The position numbers and the translations under genes were made by a program. A DNA stretch of 17,817 nucleotides from Bacillota bacterium (GTDB lineage Bacteria > Bacillota > Clostridia > Oscillospirales > Ruminococcaceae): the NCBI GenBank assembly GCA_023391005.1, contig JAEWBS010000040.1, positions 1-17,817 on the forward strand, in the 5' to 3' direction. The notes below the pieces were generated by a model, which had not been told where the DNA came from, made no database searches, and was given only the letters and a program-made list of their open reading frames with translations. How positions within the stretch are numbered: position 1 is the stretch's first letter; the number at the start of each line of letters is the position of its first letter. Shown here piece by piece: positions 1 to 6,856 of this stretch.

Positions 1-527
1 ACCTCGGAGATATGTATTTCGGTCTCAGCGCCGCCCAGACAGCGGGGCATATTCTCGTTGACTTCAAGGATGATGATCTTCGAGGTCTCGCAGACCGCTT
101 TCAGGTGGGAGGCATTCGGGCCAAAGTTAAAGTAGCCGTGCTTATCCATCGGCGCTACCTGGAACATCGCCACGTCGTTGGGGGCGATATGCTCGCGGTA
201 ATAGCGGGGCAGCTCGGAGTAACGGATCGGCGAATAGAAGGCGAAGCCCTGATCGATCGCCTTGCGCTCGATGCCGCCCATATGCCACGAATTCCAGCAG
301 AAATGTGCCTGAGGCTCGTCGATCTTAAAAATCTCGGGCACCCACATGCAGATGCCGCCGCGGAGTTTAATATCGGTCAGCTCGCTCATGCGCGCTGCCA
401 GCGCCTTATCCAGCGCGACCGGATGGCCGACCGCCCAGCCGTAATCGACCCAGTCGCCGGATTTGATGACGCCGACTGCTTTTTGGGCGCTTGTCAGCTT
501 GCTTTGGTACAGTTCTTGAAAGCCCAT
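1..527 (-). CDS. Butyryl-CoA:acetate / 4-hydroxybutyrate CoA-transferase family, N-terminal part (gene runs off the window)
   Basis: This is the first 175 codons of an acetyl-CoA hydrolase/transferase family protein; the C-terminal half lies outside the window. The visible part begins MGFQELYQSKLTSAQKAV and carries blocks I recognise from butyryl-CoA:acetate CoA-transferases of gut butyrate producers: KSGDWVDYGW, MWVPEIFKI, FCWNSWHMGGIERK, FYSPIRYSELPRYYRE, APMDKHGYFNFGPNASH and EVNENMPRCLGG. Such enzymes move CoA from butyryl-CoA to acetate, giving butyrate and acetyl-CoA in the cytoplasm. The catalytic glutamate is expected in the missing half. 4-Hydroxybutyrate CoA-transferases are close relatives, so substrate is not settled. 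The ATG is chosen because AGGGAGG lies 8-9 bases upstream, and a near-consensus promoter sits 50 bp further up. It diverges from an alcohol dehydrogenase that would use the same C4 acyl pool. Confidence 0.85.
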   Translation of the reverse strand, partial: MGFQELYQSKLTSAQKAVGVIKSGDWVDYGWAVGHPVALDKALAARMSELTDIKLRGGICMWVPEIFKIDEPQAHFCWNSWHMGGIERKAIDQGFAFYSPIRYSELPRYYREHIAPNDVAMFQVAPMDKHGYFNFGPNASHLKAVCETSKIIILEVNENMPRCLGGAETEIHISE

Positions 528-577
528 ATCGGAATATCCTCCCTGTTAATCTTAAATTTAACGATCAGTCTGTGCCC

Positions 578-606
578 ATTATAGTATGAAATGATTCAGA
601 TTTCAA
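578..606 (-). promoter_or_regulatory. Sigma-A-type promoter of the CoA-transferase gene
   Basis: On the minus strand a TTGAAA -35 box (606-601) and a perfect TATAAT -10 box (583-578) are separated by exactly 17 bp. Transcription would begin near 571, giving a leader of about 44 nt that contains the AGGGAGG ribosome site. This is among the best-matching promoters in the window. Confidence 0.75.
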
Positions 607-618
607 CCGTCGCGACGG
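607..618. promoter_or_regulatory. 12-bp perfect palindrome abutting the -35 box
   Basis: CCGTCGCGACGG is a perfect inverted repeat lying directly against the upstream edge of the CoA-transferase -35 hexamer, in the divergent region shared with the alcohol dehydrogenase. That placement would suit an operator, but I cannot match it to a known regulator; it does not resemble the Rex site. It could be chance. Confidence 0.3.
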
Positions 619-774
619 CAGATAATGCAGATTTTGTCGGGTCACCACTCATGAAAAGTCTGTCAGCCCCGTCGGGCGTCGGTTCTTGATATGGCAAAGT
701 TGCGCTACCAATGACCAATTGACGATACTATAGGCCTAAACTTGCCTTGTCGGGCGTGAATAACCCGCAAACAG

Positions 775-801
775 TTGATTAAAACCTATTTTTGGTATAG
801 A
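775..801 (+). promoter_or_regulatory. Possible promoter of the iron-containing alcohol dehydrogenase
   Basis: A TTGATT -35-like box (775-780) lies 15 bp before TATAGA (796-801), which is preceded by TG one base away, giving an extended -10. The short spacer lowers confidence; a second AT-rich hexamer, TATAAA at 803-808, is an alternative -10. Confidence 0.4.
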
Positions 802-826
802 CTATAAACCGAAAGGATGATGACAA

Positions 827-2014
827 ATGAACAATTTCGAGTTTTATTCCCCGACAAGGGTAATCTTTGGCAAGGGCGTGGAGCACCGTGTGGGAGAAGC
901 AGCCAAGGCCTGCGGCGCGTCGAAGCTACTGGTGCATTTTGGCGGCGGCAGCGTGAAAAAGAGCGGTCTTTTAGATCGCGTTGAGGCCTCACTGAAATCG
1001 GCGGGCCTTGATTATGTTCTGCTCGGCGGCGTTTGTCCTAATCCACGGCTGGGTCTTGTGCGCGAGGGTATCGCCCTTTGCCGCCGCGAAAAGGTTGATA
1101 TGGTGCTGGCGGTTGGCGGCGGCTCATCGATTGACTCGGCCAAAGCGATCGCGATGGGCGTCCCCTACGACGGCGACGTGTGGGATTTTTACAGCGGCAA
1201 GGCTAGCCCCACCGCCGCGCTGCCCACCGGCAATATTCTGACCATCGCCGCCGCAGGCAGCGAGACGAGCGCCAATAGCGTCATCACGAACGAGGACGGC
1301 TGGATGAAGCGCGGCTTTGGCAACGCGCTGCTGCGTCCCGCCTTTACGCTGATGAATCCTGAGCTGCTTTACACGCTGCCCAGCTATCAGACCGCTTGCG
1401 GCGTCGTCGATATTATCATGCACAACTTTGAGCGCTTCTTCTCCCCCGGCGGCCTCAACGAGGTGACCGACCGAATCAACGAGGCGATGGTGCGCACCGT
1501 TATGCAATACGGCGCCGTCTGCATGAAGGAGCCCGAAAACTATGCGGCGCGCTCGGAGGTCATGTGGGCGGGCAGCCTGTCGCACAACCACCTCACCGGT
1601 CTGGGCCGCATCACCGACTGGGCGACCCACCAGCTTGAGCACGAGCTTGGCGGCATGTTCGATGTGGCGCACGGCGCGGGACTGTCGGCGATGTGGGGCG
1701 CGTGGGCGCGGTATGTCTATAAGCACGACGCCATGCGCTTTGCACGCTACGGCGTCAATGTACTGGGGCTGAGTCTCAACTTTGAAAATCCCGAAGAGAC
1801 CGCGCTGGCGGCCATTGAGGCGACCGAGCGTTATTTTGCGTCGATCGGTATGCCGATCAATCTCCCCGAGCTGATGGGCCGCGCCTTAACCGAGGAGGAG
1901 ATGAAGGAGCTGACGGCCAAGTGCACCAATTTTGGTCAACGCACGATCGGCGGTTTTGCCGAGCTGGGCGAGCAGGAGATTCTTGATATTTACCATATGG
2001 CGAACAAGGCGTAA
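827..2014 (+). CDS. Iron-containing alcohol dehydrogenase (butanol dehydrogenase / YqhD-BdhA type)
   Basis: This 395-residue cytoplasmic protein is a full-length group III metal-dependent alcohol dehydrogenase, which interconverts aldehydes and alcohols using NAD(P)H. The N-terminal nucleotide-binding domain shows GGGS at residues 39-42, PNPRLGLVREGI at 71-82 and GGGSSIDSAKAIA at 97-109. The metal ligands align as Asp195 and His199 (DIIMHNFERFF) and His268 and His282 (THQLEHELGG, DVAHGAG), with the 14-residue gap between the two histidines seen in the family. The ATG follows AAAGGA by 9 bases. It faces away from the CoA-transferase, so one branch would give butyrate and this one a reduced alcohol; butyraldehyde as substrate is inferred. 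Related 4-hydroxybutyrate dehydrogenases belong to the same superfamily, but the sequence blocks look more like BdhA/YqhD. NADH versus NADPH use cannot be decided here. Confidence 0.93.
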   Translation: MNNFEFYSPTRVIFGKGVEHRVGEAAKACGASKLLVHFGGGSVKKSGLLDRVEASLKSAGLDYVLLGGVCPNPRLGLVREGIALCRREKVDMVLAVGGGSSIDSAKAIAMGVPYDGDVWDFYSGKASPTAALPTGNILTIAAAGSETSANSVITNEDGWMKRGFGNALLRPAFTLMNPELLYTLPSYQTACGVVDIIMHNFERFFSPGGLNEVTDRINEAMVRTVMQYGAVCMKEPENYAARSEVMWAGSLSHNHLTGLGRITDWATHQLEHELGGMFDVAHGAGLSAMWGAWARYVYKHDAMRFARYGVNVLGLSLNFENPEETALAAIEATERYFASIGMPINLPELMGRALTEEEMKELTAKCTNFGQRTIGGFAELGEQEILDIYHMANKA

Positions 2015-2037
2015 TGAGAGCGCTATAAAAGAGCATC

Positions 2038-2064
2038 ACCCCCTGTGGCGTGTCCACAGGGGGT
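2038..2064. terminator. Bidirectional hairpin terminator between converging genes
   Basis: ACCCCCTGTGG pairs perfectly with CCACAGGGGGT (11 bp) around the loop CGTGT. It sits 24 bp after the dehydrogenase stop and downstream of the converging phosphatidyltransferase. The trailing T-tracts are weak on the plus strand (CATTTAATAAAAG) and moderate on the minus strand (GATGCTCTTTTATAG). Confidence 0.7.
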
Positions 2065-2112
2065 CATTTAATAAAAGTTTGTTCTGTACAGGGGTTATAT
2101 AAATTGCAGCTT

Positions 2113-2655
2113 TTACATAAACAAGCTCTTGCGATTGCGGTCTAAGTTCTTTGATACCGCTGTAATAAGCAGCTCTTCGCATGCCGACAGTGTGGCAAAA
2201 ACACCAAGGATGATACCGGAGGCGGTTGTTCCCAGCACGTCGATCAAAACCGGCATACAGAATAACACCCCGCCCGTAGCTTTGTTGGCATAAGTGTGCA
2301 AAGCGGAAAACATGCGGTATTTTTTATAGCCGATCCCATACGCCGCCACACGGATGGACATGACGATGGCCGCGACGACCCAAAACCATGTCGGAAGGAC
2401 AACGGCTGGGATAACGGTGAGCAGGGCTGAAAAGACGAAGACCGTATCCGCTATGCTGTCAAGCTTGGCTCCGAAATCGCTTTGCTGGTGCACGGCTCTG
2501 GCGATCGGCCCATCGACCATGTCGCTAACGCCGCAGTATAGATACACGACCCAAAAAGGCCGTGAAAAGGGCGTTGTGAACATCAGCATAATAGCGCCTA
2601 TAATTCGGGTGGCTGTTATGATGTTGGCTAAGCCTTTAATTGAAATCACCTCCAT
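2113..2655 (-). CDS. CDP-alcohol phosphatidyltransferase family protein (PgsA-like)
   Basis: This is an integral membrane enzyme of the family that transfers a phosphatidyl group from CDP-diacylglycerol to an alcohol. The complete signature D-x2-DG-x2-AR-x8-G-x3-D-x3-D is present, beginning DMVDGPIARAV, and supplies the metal and CDP ligands. A later HTYANKATGG block is typical, and at least five hydrophobic segments are visible. At about 175-180 residues it has the usual size. The acceptor (glycerol-3-phosphate, inositol or another) cannot be read from the motif. The outer ATG at 2655 is the first canonical start, but a perfect GGAGGTGA lies inside the frame just after it, so translation may instead begin at an ATT at 2640-2638, five bases after that site; the protein would then begin KGLANIITATRIIG after the initiator, as relatives do. 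It follows a strong terminator and probably has its own promoter. Confidence 0.85.
   Translation of the reverse strand: MEVISIKGLANIITATRIIGAIMLMFTTPFSRPFWVVYLYCGVSDMVDGPIARAVHQQSDFGAKLDSIADTVFVFSALLTVIPAVVLPTWFWVVAAIVMSIRVAAYGIGYKKYRMFSALHTYANKATGGVLFCMPVLIDVLGTTASGIILGVFATLSACEELLITAVSKNLDRNRKSLFM
2646..2653 (-). promoter_or_regulatory. Shine-Dalgarno site inside the annotated 5' end, pointing to an ATT start
   Basis: GGAGGTGA is fully complementary to the 3' end of 16S rRNA and begins two bases into the ATG at 2655, so it cannot serve that ATG. The only start-like codon at proper spacing is ATT at 2640-2638, after TTTCA. No comparable site precedes the ATG itself. Confidence 0.6.
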
Positions 2656-2664
2656 GAATGCGCA

Positions 2665-2693
2665 TCTATACGGCCTTTTTACATAATTATTAA
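2665..2693 (-). promoter_or_regulatory. Possible promoter of the CDP-alcohol phosphatidyltransferase
   Basis: TTAATA (2693-2688) and TATAGA (2670-2665) are spaced 17 bp apart on the minus strand. A start site near 2658 would leave only about three bases before the ATG at 2655, which again favours the downstream ATT start. The -35 match is 4 of 6. Confidence 0.4.
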
Positions 2694-2700
2694 AAGCCGA

Positions 2701-2732
2701 GGGCCTGCGCTGTCACGTGACAGCGCAGGCCC
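2701..2732 (-). terminator. Terminator after ruvX (32-bp perfect palindrome)
   Basis: GGGCCTGCGCTGTCAC and its exact reverse complement form a continuous 16+16 bp palindrome 6 bp past the ruvX stop. On the minus strand it is followed by TCGGCTTTTAATAATT, a moderate T-tract. It separates ruvX from the phosphatidyltransferase gene. Confidence 0.8.
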
Positions 2733-2738
2733 CTTCGT

Positions 2739-3161
2739 TTATTTGACATGATTTTTACGAAAAGCCAGATAGCTCTCCAAAATCAGCACGGCGGCGACGG
2801 CGTCGATGACTGCCTTGCGCTTTTTACCGCGCACATCGGTCTGGTTTAAAATGCCGATAGCCGAAACGGTGGTGCTGCGTTCGTCCCACAGTGTAACGGG
2901 CAGACCGCTTTGCTCGCGCAGCGTTTCGGCCAGCTGATGGGCCAATTCGCTGCGGGGACCGGCGGTACCGTTCATATTCAGTGGGTTGCCGACGACAATT
3001 TCTTCAGCGGCCAGCGCTTTAGCCTGCGCTAAAATTCCGGCGACCAGCCGCTCGCGGTTGCGCTCGGCGATCACCGCGACCGGCGAAGCCAGCAGCTCGC
3101 TTTTGTCGCAGACGGCAAGGCCGGTGCGGGCGTCGCCATAATCGATGGATAGAATGATCAC
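2739..3161 (-). CDS. ruvX: RuvX/YqgF family putative Holliday-junction resolvase / pre-16S rRNA nuclease
   Basis: This 140-residue cytoplasmic protein has the RNase H-like fold of the YqgF family, which processes pre-16S rRNA and has been proposed to resolve Holliday junctions. The three acidic positions are visible: Asp7 in SIDYGDARTGLAV, Glu94 in LWDERSTT and Asp120 in AVIDAVAAVLILESYL. The family's GNPLNMNGTAGPR loop lies at residues 58-70. Length is normal. Translation starts at a GTG, supported by AAAGGGGGA about 9 bases upstream. It begins 35 bp after the SpoIID-domain gene and is probably cotranscribed with it; a strong palindrome terminator follows. Confidence 0.93.
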   Translation of the reverse strand: MIILSIDYGDARTGLAVCDKSELLASPVAVIAERNRERLVAGILAQAKALAAEEIVVGNPLNMNGTAGPRSELAHQLAETLREQSGLPVTLWDERSTTVSAIGILNQTDVRGKKRKAVIDAVAAVLILESYLAFRKNHVK

Positions 3162-3196
3162 GGTTTAAAATCCCCCTTTAAAATTGCAAACAGCGG

Positions 3197-5176
3197 TCAG
3201 TATATGTCGGCGCCGGTGTAATAGTGCTCGAGAATCTCGACATAGTCATAGCCGTCGAGCGCCATGTAATGCGCGCCGTACTGGCTCATGCCCACGCCGT
3301 GCCCGTAACCGTAAACGGTGAACTCGAACCGTTCCTTAGAGGTGCTGTAAGACACGTCGAAGCAATGCGAGCGCAGCGAAAAGGCCAAGAGCTTTTCGCG
3401 CACACTGCGGCCGGTTATAGCACCGGTACCATAGGTGCCGCCCTGTGAGCGGGTCTCGCCGCCGATCTCAACGGTGCCGACATAGCCGCCCGGCGCGTCG
3501 TGCTCAATCGCGATCCAATCCTCGGGGTCGCCGTCCAGCGTGATGCCGTAGACCTTTTTGACCTTGGCGGCAAAATCCTTTTCCGAGATCGTATAGCTGC
3601 TCTTATAATAGGGCGATTTGCGGTCGTACTCGCTTTCTACCGAGACGAGATAGGGCAGCGCGCCGCCCCAAACCGCCTGCGAGCTGGTTGTTGCGCCGCT
3701 GCTCGTCGAGTGGTAGACGGTGTTGGCATATTGCCCCTTGTAATAGACCGCCACGCCCAAAACCGCATCCACGGCATTTTTGACGGCAGCGGAAACGTCG
3801 GTGTTCAGCAGCACGGCGGGGGCGATACCGGCGGCATTGTTATATTTGATCATACTATAGGTGGCGACAACATGCGCTTTGAGTGCTTCTGGCGCAAGGT
3901 TGCCGTGCGTCTCGTTTTGAAGCACCTGACAGACGAGATCATAGGCGCTCATGCGCCGAACCCCGCCGCCGGAGGAGTAGGAAAGCGTCTCGTCAAAGGC
4001 ATCCTCGTGGGCGGTGGGCGTCCTGCCAGAACCGCGGGGGGGCGTTCCCTCTTCGTCCTCTTCTTCCTCTTCGTCGTCGCCCTCGTAGATATACACGAAC
4101 TCTTCCTCCGATGATGCGGGCGTTGAGGATGACGGCGCCTCAGGCGCGGACGATGATACCGCCGGTTCCGACGACGGGGGCGGCGCCGACGAAGGCGCTG
4201 CGGGCTGTGAGGATGACGCCGGTTCCGACGATGCCGGAACCGATGATGACGGCGTTTGCGACGATGATGACGCAGCAGGCTGGGAGGAGGCTTCCGATGT
4301 CGATGACGCTTCCGGCTCGGAAGATGACGGCGGGGATGACGCTTTCAGCCGCCAGGGCGGTACCGCCCGCAAAGGTCCCATTACGGGCTGTCGCTGTTCA
4401 GAAGAAGCGTTTGAAACAATTGTTTGCTGCGCGGGAATATCATTGTCCGCCGCGCCGAGCAGCGTAACGACAACACCGGCCATCGCCATGACCACCATGA
4501 CACAGCTGACGGCGACACACCCGATTGCCGCTTTTCTATGGCGTTTCCCCCGGCCTGTACGGTGCGCGGGACGCGGCGGTTGCCGCTTGGCGCTGCGCGC
4601 TTTACCGGATGGCGGCACTGTTGCGCCGCCGGCTGACAGCTCGGCGGACTGAACAGGCGGCTGCGCGGCGATGGGCGTTTCCACCTCGGCTTCAGGCGGC
4701 GTGCTCAATGCGGCCAACAGCACCTTGAGCCTGAGAAGCTGCGCCGGGTCGTCATATTCGTCGAACAGCAGCAGCGCGCAATCCTCGTGCTTGCACAAAC
4801 AGGCGGGAAATACGCCGTCGCCCGCAAAGGACTTGGCGCCTTGCGGCAGATGGCAGCAGGACTCAATCTCTGAGAAAACCAAATCCTGCTCACGGCAGCG
4901 CTGTTCAATATATCGGGCGGCCGCGTTTGACCGCACGAGGGGAAGGCCCAGCGCGTCGGCGGCAGCCTCAAACGCATAGCCGCCGTGTGATACGCCGCCG
5001 ATGACGAGCACCAGATCGGCGCTATCAAGCGCTGTGGCAATGGCTTGTGCCAGACCCTGCCGGTCGCTGGGGCTGGCGACGGTACGGGCTTCGAGCCGCA
5101 TTTCAGATAGCAGCGCTTCCACGCTGCCGCGCATTTCGCGGCAGCTGTCGCCGGGCTCGATAATGGTCAGCCGCAT
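3197..5176 (-). CDS. SpoIID/LytB-domain membrane protein with MoaB/CinA-like cytoplasmic N-terminus
   Basis: This 659-residue protein has four parts. Residues 1-155 resemble a degenerate molybdopterin-binding (MoaB/CinA) fold: DLVLVIGGVSHGG at 54-66, ALGLPLV at 75-81, then LPQGAK and a glycine-containing loop rich in cysteine. Residues 156-215 are a polar, basic segment; about 215-241 form one transmembrane helix. Residues 255-395 are a Ser/Ala/Pro/Glu linker ending in an acidic run (DDEEEEEDEE). Residues 410-659 are a SpoIID/LytB domain: QNETHG with Glu422 at the position of the catalytic glutamate, VYHSTSSGATTSSQAVWG at 487-504, and YGHGVGMSQYGAH at 624-636. SpoIID cuts glycan strands stripped of stem peptides during engulfment; this protein is far longer than SpoIID (about 340 residues) and its role is unknown. 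Basic residues before the helix predict an outward-facing C-terminus. The ATG is preceded by GGGAGGAAG. The N-terminal assignment is tentative; the SpoIID domain is secure. Confidence 0.88.
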   Translation of the reverse strand: MRLTIIEPGDSCREMRGSVEALLSEMRLEARTVASPSDRQGLAQAIATALDSADLVLVIGGVSHGGYAFEAAADALGLPLVRSNAAARYIEQRCREQDLVFSEIESCCHLPQGAKSFAGDGVFPACLCKHEDCALLLFDEYDDPAQLLRLKVLLAALSTPPEAEVETPIAAQPPVQSAELSAGGATVPPSGKARSAKRQPPRPAHRTGRGKRHRKAAIGCVAVSCVMVVMAMAGVVVTLLGAADNDIPAQQTIVSNASSEQRQPVMGPLRAVPPWRLKASSPPSSSEPEASSTSEASSQPAASSSSQTPSSSVPASSEPASSSQPAAPSSAPPPSSEPAVSSSAPEAPSSSTPASSEEEFVYIYEGDDEEEEEDEEGTPPRGSGRTPTAHEDAFDETLSYSSGGGVRRMSAYDLVCQVLQNETHGNLAPEALKAHVVATYSMIKYNNAAGIAPAVLLNTDVSAAVKNAVDAVLGVAVYYKGQYANTVYHSTSSGATTSSQAVWGGALPYLVSVESEYDRKSPYYKSSYTISEKDFAAKVKKVYGITLDGDPEDWIAIEHDAPGGYVGTVEIGGETRSQGGTYGTGAITGRSVREKLLAFSLRSHCFDVSYSTSKERFEFTVYGYGHGVGMSQYGAHYMALDGYDYVEILEHYYTGADIY

Positions 5177-5356
5177 GTGCTTCCTCCCGTCTGGTTTTTA
5201 TGAGAACGAATAGGCTGGGAGCGCGCAAAAGCCCTTGGATGCCGCGGTTAAAAGCATCGGTTGCCCGCTAGAGACATTCCGGTTGCCAAATGTTCGCATT
5301 GCGGCGCGCAGGTTTTAAGCCTAATTCCTCTGTTGTTTTAACTTTTGACAGACGCC

Positions 5357-6544
5357 TTAAAGGGTCAGCTCGGTGTTCTCGTCGATCCAGACCGATTCGA
5401 CCCCGGTCACCGCCGCTTCAATCAGGCGGGCGCGGTCCAAGCCGCTTTCGGCTGCAATGACCGTCTCCATCTGCGGGCGGGTGCGCGGGTGGCGGGGCGT
5501 GAAAACGGTGCAGCAGTCTTCATAGGGCAGAATAGACGTCTCAAAGGTATCGATCTTGCGGGCGATGGTCACAATCTCTTCCTTGTCCATACCGATGACG
5601 GGGCGGAAGACCGGCAGCGCCGCAGCCGCGTCGGTGCAGGCGATGGCCTGCATGGTCTGGCTGGCAACCTGCCCCAAGCTTTCGCCGGTGATCAGCGCGC
5701 CGCAGCCGAATTTTTCGCCAAGGCGCGAGGCAATCTCCATCATCAGGCGGCGCATGACGAGCGTGAAATAGTCTTCGGGGCATTTCTCGCCGATCTCCTG
5801 CTGAATCTCGGTGAAGGGGACGACGAGCAGGCGCACCCGACCGGTGTAAGCCGACATCTTCTGGCAGAGCATTTTGACCTTGAGCAGCGCGCGCTCGCTC
5901 GTATAGGGCGGGCTTGCAAAATGGATCGCCATCACCTCAAGCCCGCGCTTGGCCATCATATAGCCCGCCACGGGGGAGTCGATGCCGCCCGATAGCAGCA
6001 GCGCCGCCTTACCCGCGCTGCCGATGGGCATGCCGCCCGCGCCCGGCTGCTGCCCGGCGTGCAAAAAAGCGGCCCGGTCGCGTACCTCGGCCCAGACCAC
6101 GAGGTCGGGGCTGTGCACATCGACCCGAAGATGGGGGTGGCGCTCTAAGAGATAGTGCCCCAGCTCGGCGCAGATCTCAGGCGACCCCATCGGAAAGGTC
6201 TTGTCCGAGCGCTTGGCGTTGACCTTAAAGGTTTTAATTTGGGAAAGCGCGTCGTCGAGATAATCGGCGCCGGCGCGCATTGCCTCAAAACGCTTTTCGA
6301 CGACGACGCTGCGGCTGATGGCGGCGATGCCGAATACGCGCGACAGGCGCAGATAGGCCTCGTCCATGTCAAGGTCGTCGGCCATCGGGGTGACGGTGAT
6401 GGTTGACTGCGCCTTAGTGACGGTAAATGTGCCGAGCGGGCCCAGTCTGCGGCGAATATTTTTCATCAGAATGCTTTCAAAGGTGGCGCGGTTGGTGCCC
6501 TTGAGCGCTAACTCGCCATATTTGAGCAGAATAATTTCCTTCAT
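5357..6544 (-). CDS. thiI: tRNA 4-thiouridine synthase ThiI
   Basis: ThiI adenylates U8 of tRNA and receives persulfide sulfur from a cysteine desulfurase to make 4-thiouridine; in some bacteria it also serves thiamine thiazole synthesis. The 395-residue protein shows an N-terminal NFLD-like region (KYGELALKGTNRATFE), a THUMP region at about 60-165, and a PP-loop ATPase domain with LLLSGGIDSPVAGYMMAKRG at 182-201. Later blocks are ITGESLGQVASQT and PYEDCCTVFTPRHP, the latter containing the conserved cysteine. The C-terminal rhodanese domain of enterobacterial ThiI is absent, as is normal in Firmicutes. The start follows AGAGGAAC. The gene lies downstream of a desulfurase on the same strand, the usual partner, though separated by 312 bp. 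Confidence 0.96.
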   Translation of the reverse strand: MKEIILLKYGELALKGTNRATFESILMKNIRRRLGPLGTFTVTKAQSTITVTPMADDLDMDEAYLRLSRVFGIAAISRSVVVEKRFEAMRAGADYLDDALSQIKTFKVNAKRSDKTFPMGSPEICAELGHYLLERHPHLRVDVHSPDLVVWAEVRDRAAFLHAGQQPGAGGMPIGSAGKAALLLSGGIDSPVAGYMMAKRGLEVMAIHFASPPYTSERALLKVKMLCQKMSAYTGRVRLLVVPFTEIQQEIGEKCPEDYFTLVMRRLMMEIASRLGEKFGCGALITGESLGQVASQTMQAIACTDAAAALPVFRPVIGMDKEEIVTIARKIDTFETSILPYEDCCTVFTPRHPRTRPQMETVIAAESGLDRARLIEAAVTGVESVWIDENTELTL

Positions 6545-6856
6545 GGTAGTTCCTCTTTCTTTTGCCGTGGCCGCTTATTACGCGCGGCTGGTGTACGGCG
6601 GCGTTATTTTGCGGCGTCAGGCAAAAGGGCCGCGCCGAGGCCGGTATCAGCTATAAATATTTGCGGTTAAAGCTGTAAAACAATCCGAAATGGATGCGGG
6701 TATGCCGCGTAAAACAACGCGGGCTGGTGAATGACGCATTCTTAAAATTTAGACACATGCAGACAGGATGCCGTTATCAATCTACAGCGGCGGCCCCATC
6801 GGCTTGTAGGACACAAAGATGATTCGTTTTAAGCGGCTTGAATAGATATCAAGATA
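6545..6856. other. Gene-free stretch between the desulfurase and thiI
   Basis: No convincing gene or strong terminator was found in these 312 bp. There are hexamers at 6650-6679 that could form a weak minus-strand promoter for thiI (TTTACA, 18 bp, TATAGC), leaving a leader of about 100 nt, and a small direct repeat of GATATC at 6844-6857. No thiamine (TPP) riboswitch motif was recognised. Confidence 0.4.

Noticed and set aside
557..569. 13-bp exact repeat TTTAACGATCAGT, also at 17664-17676
   Set aside because: A pair of this length is expected by chance in a window of this size, and the two sites share no flanking sequence or gene context.
12..584. Plus-strand open frame of 190 codons at the left edge
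   Set aside because: The minus strand encodes clear CoA-transferase motifs with a promoter and ribosome site; the plus frame is a shadow.
3500..4114. Plus-strand open frame of 204 codons inside the SpoIID-domain gene
   Set aside because: It is antisense to conserved SpoIID motifs; no family resemblance and no ribosome site. GC-rich genes commonly leave such long antisense frames.
5345..5995. Plus-strand open frame of 216 codons inside thiI
   Set aside because: Antisense to the conserved PP-loop domain of ThiI; its sequence shows no domain of its own.
6545..6856. Possible TPP riboswitch ahead of thiI
   Set aside because: The conserved CUGAGA and related thi-box words were not found, and ThiI here is best explained by tRNA thiolation.
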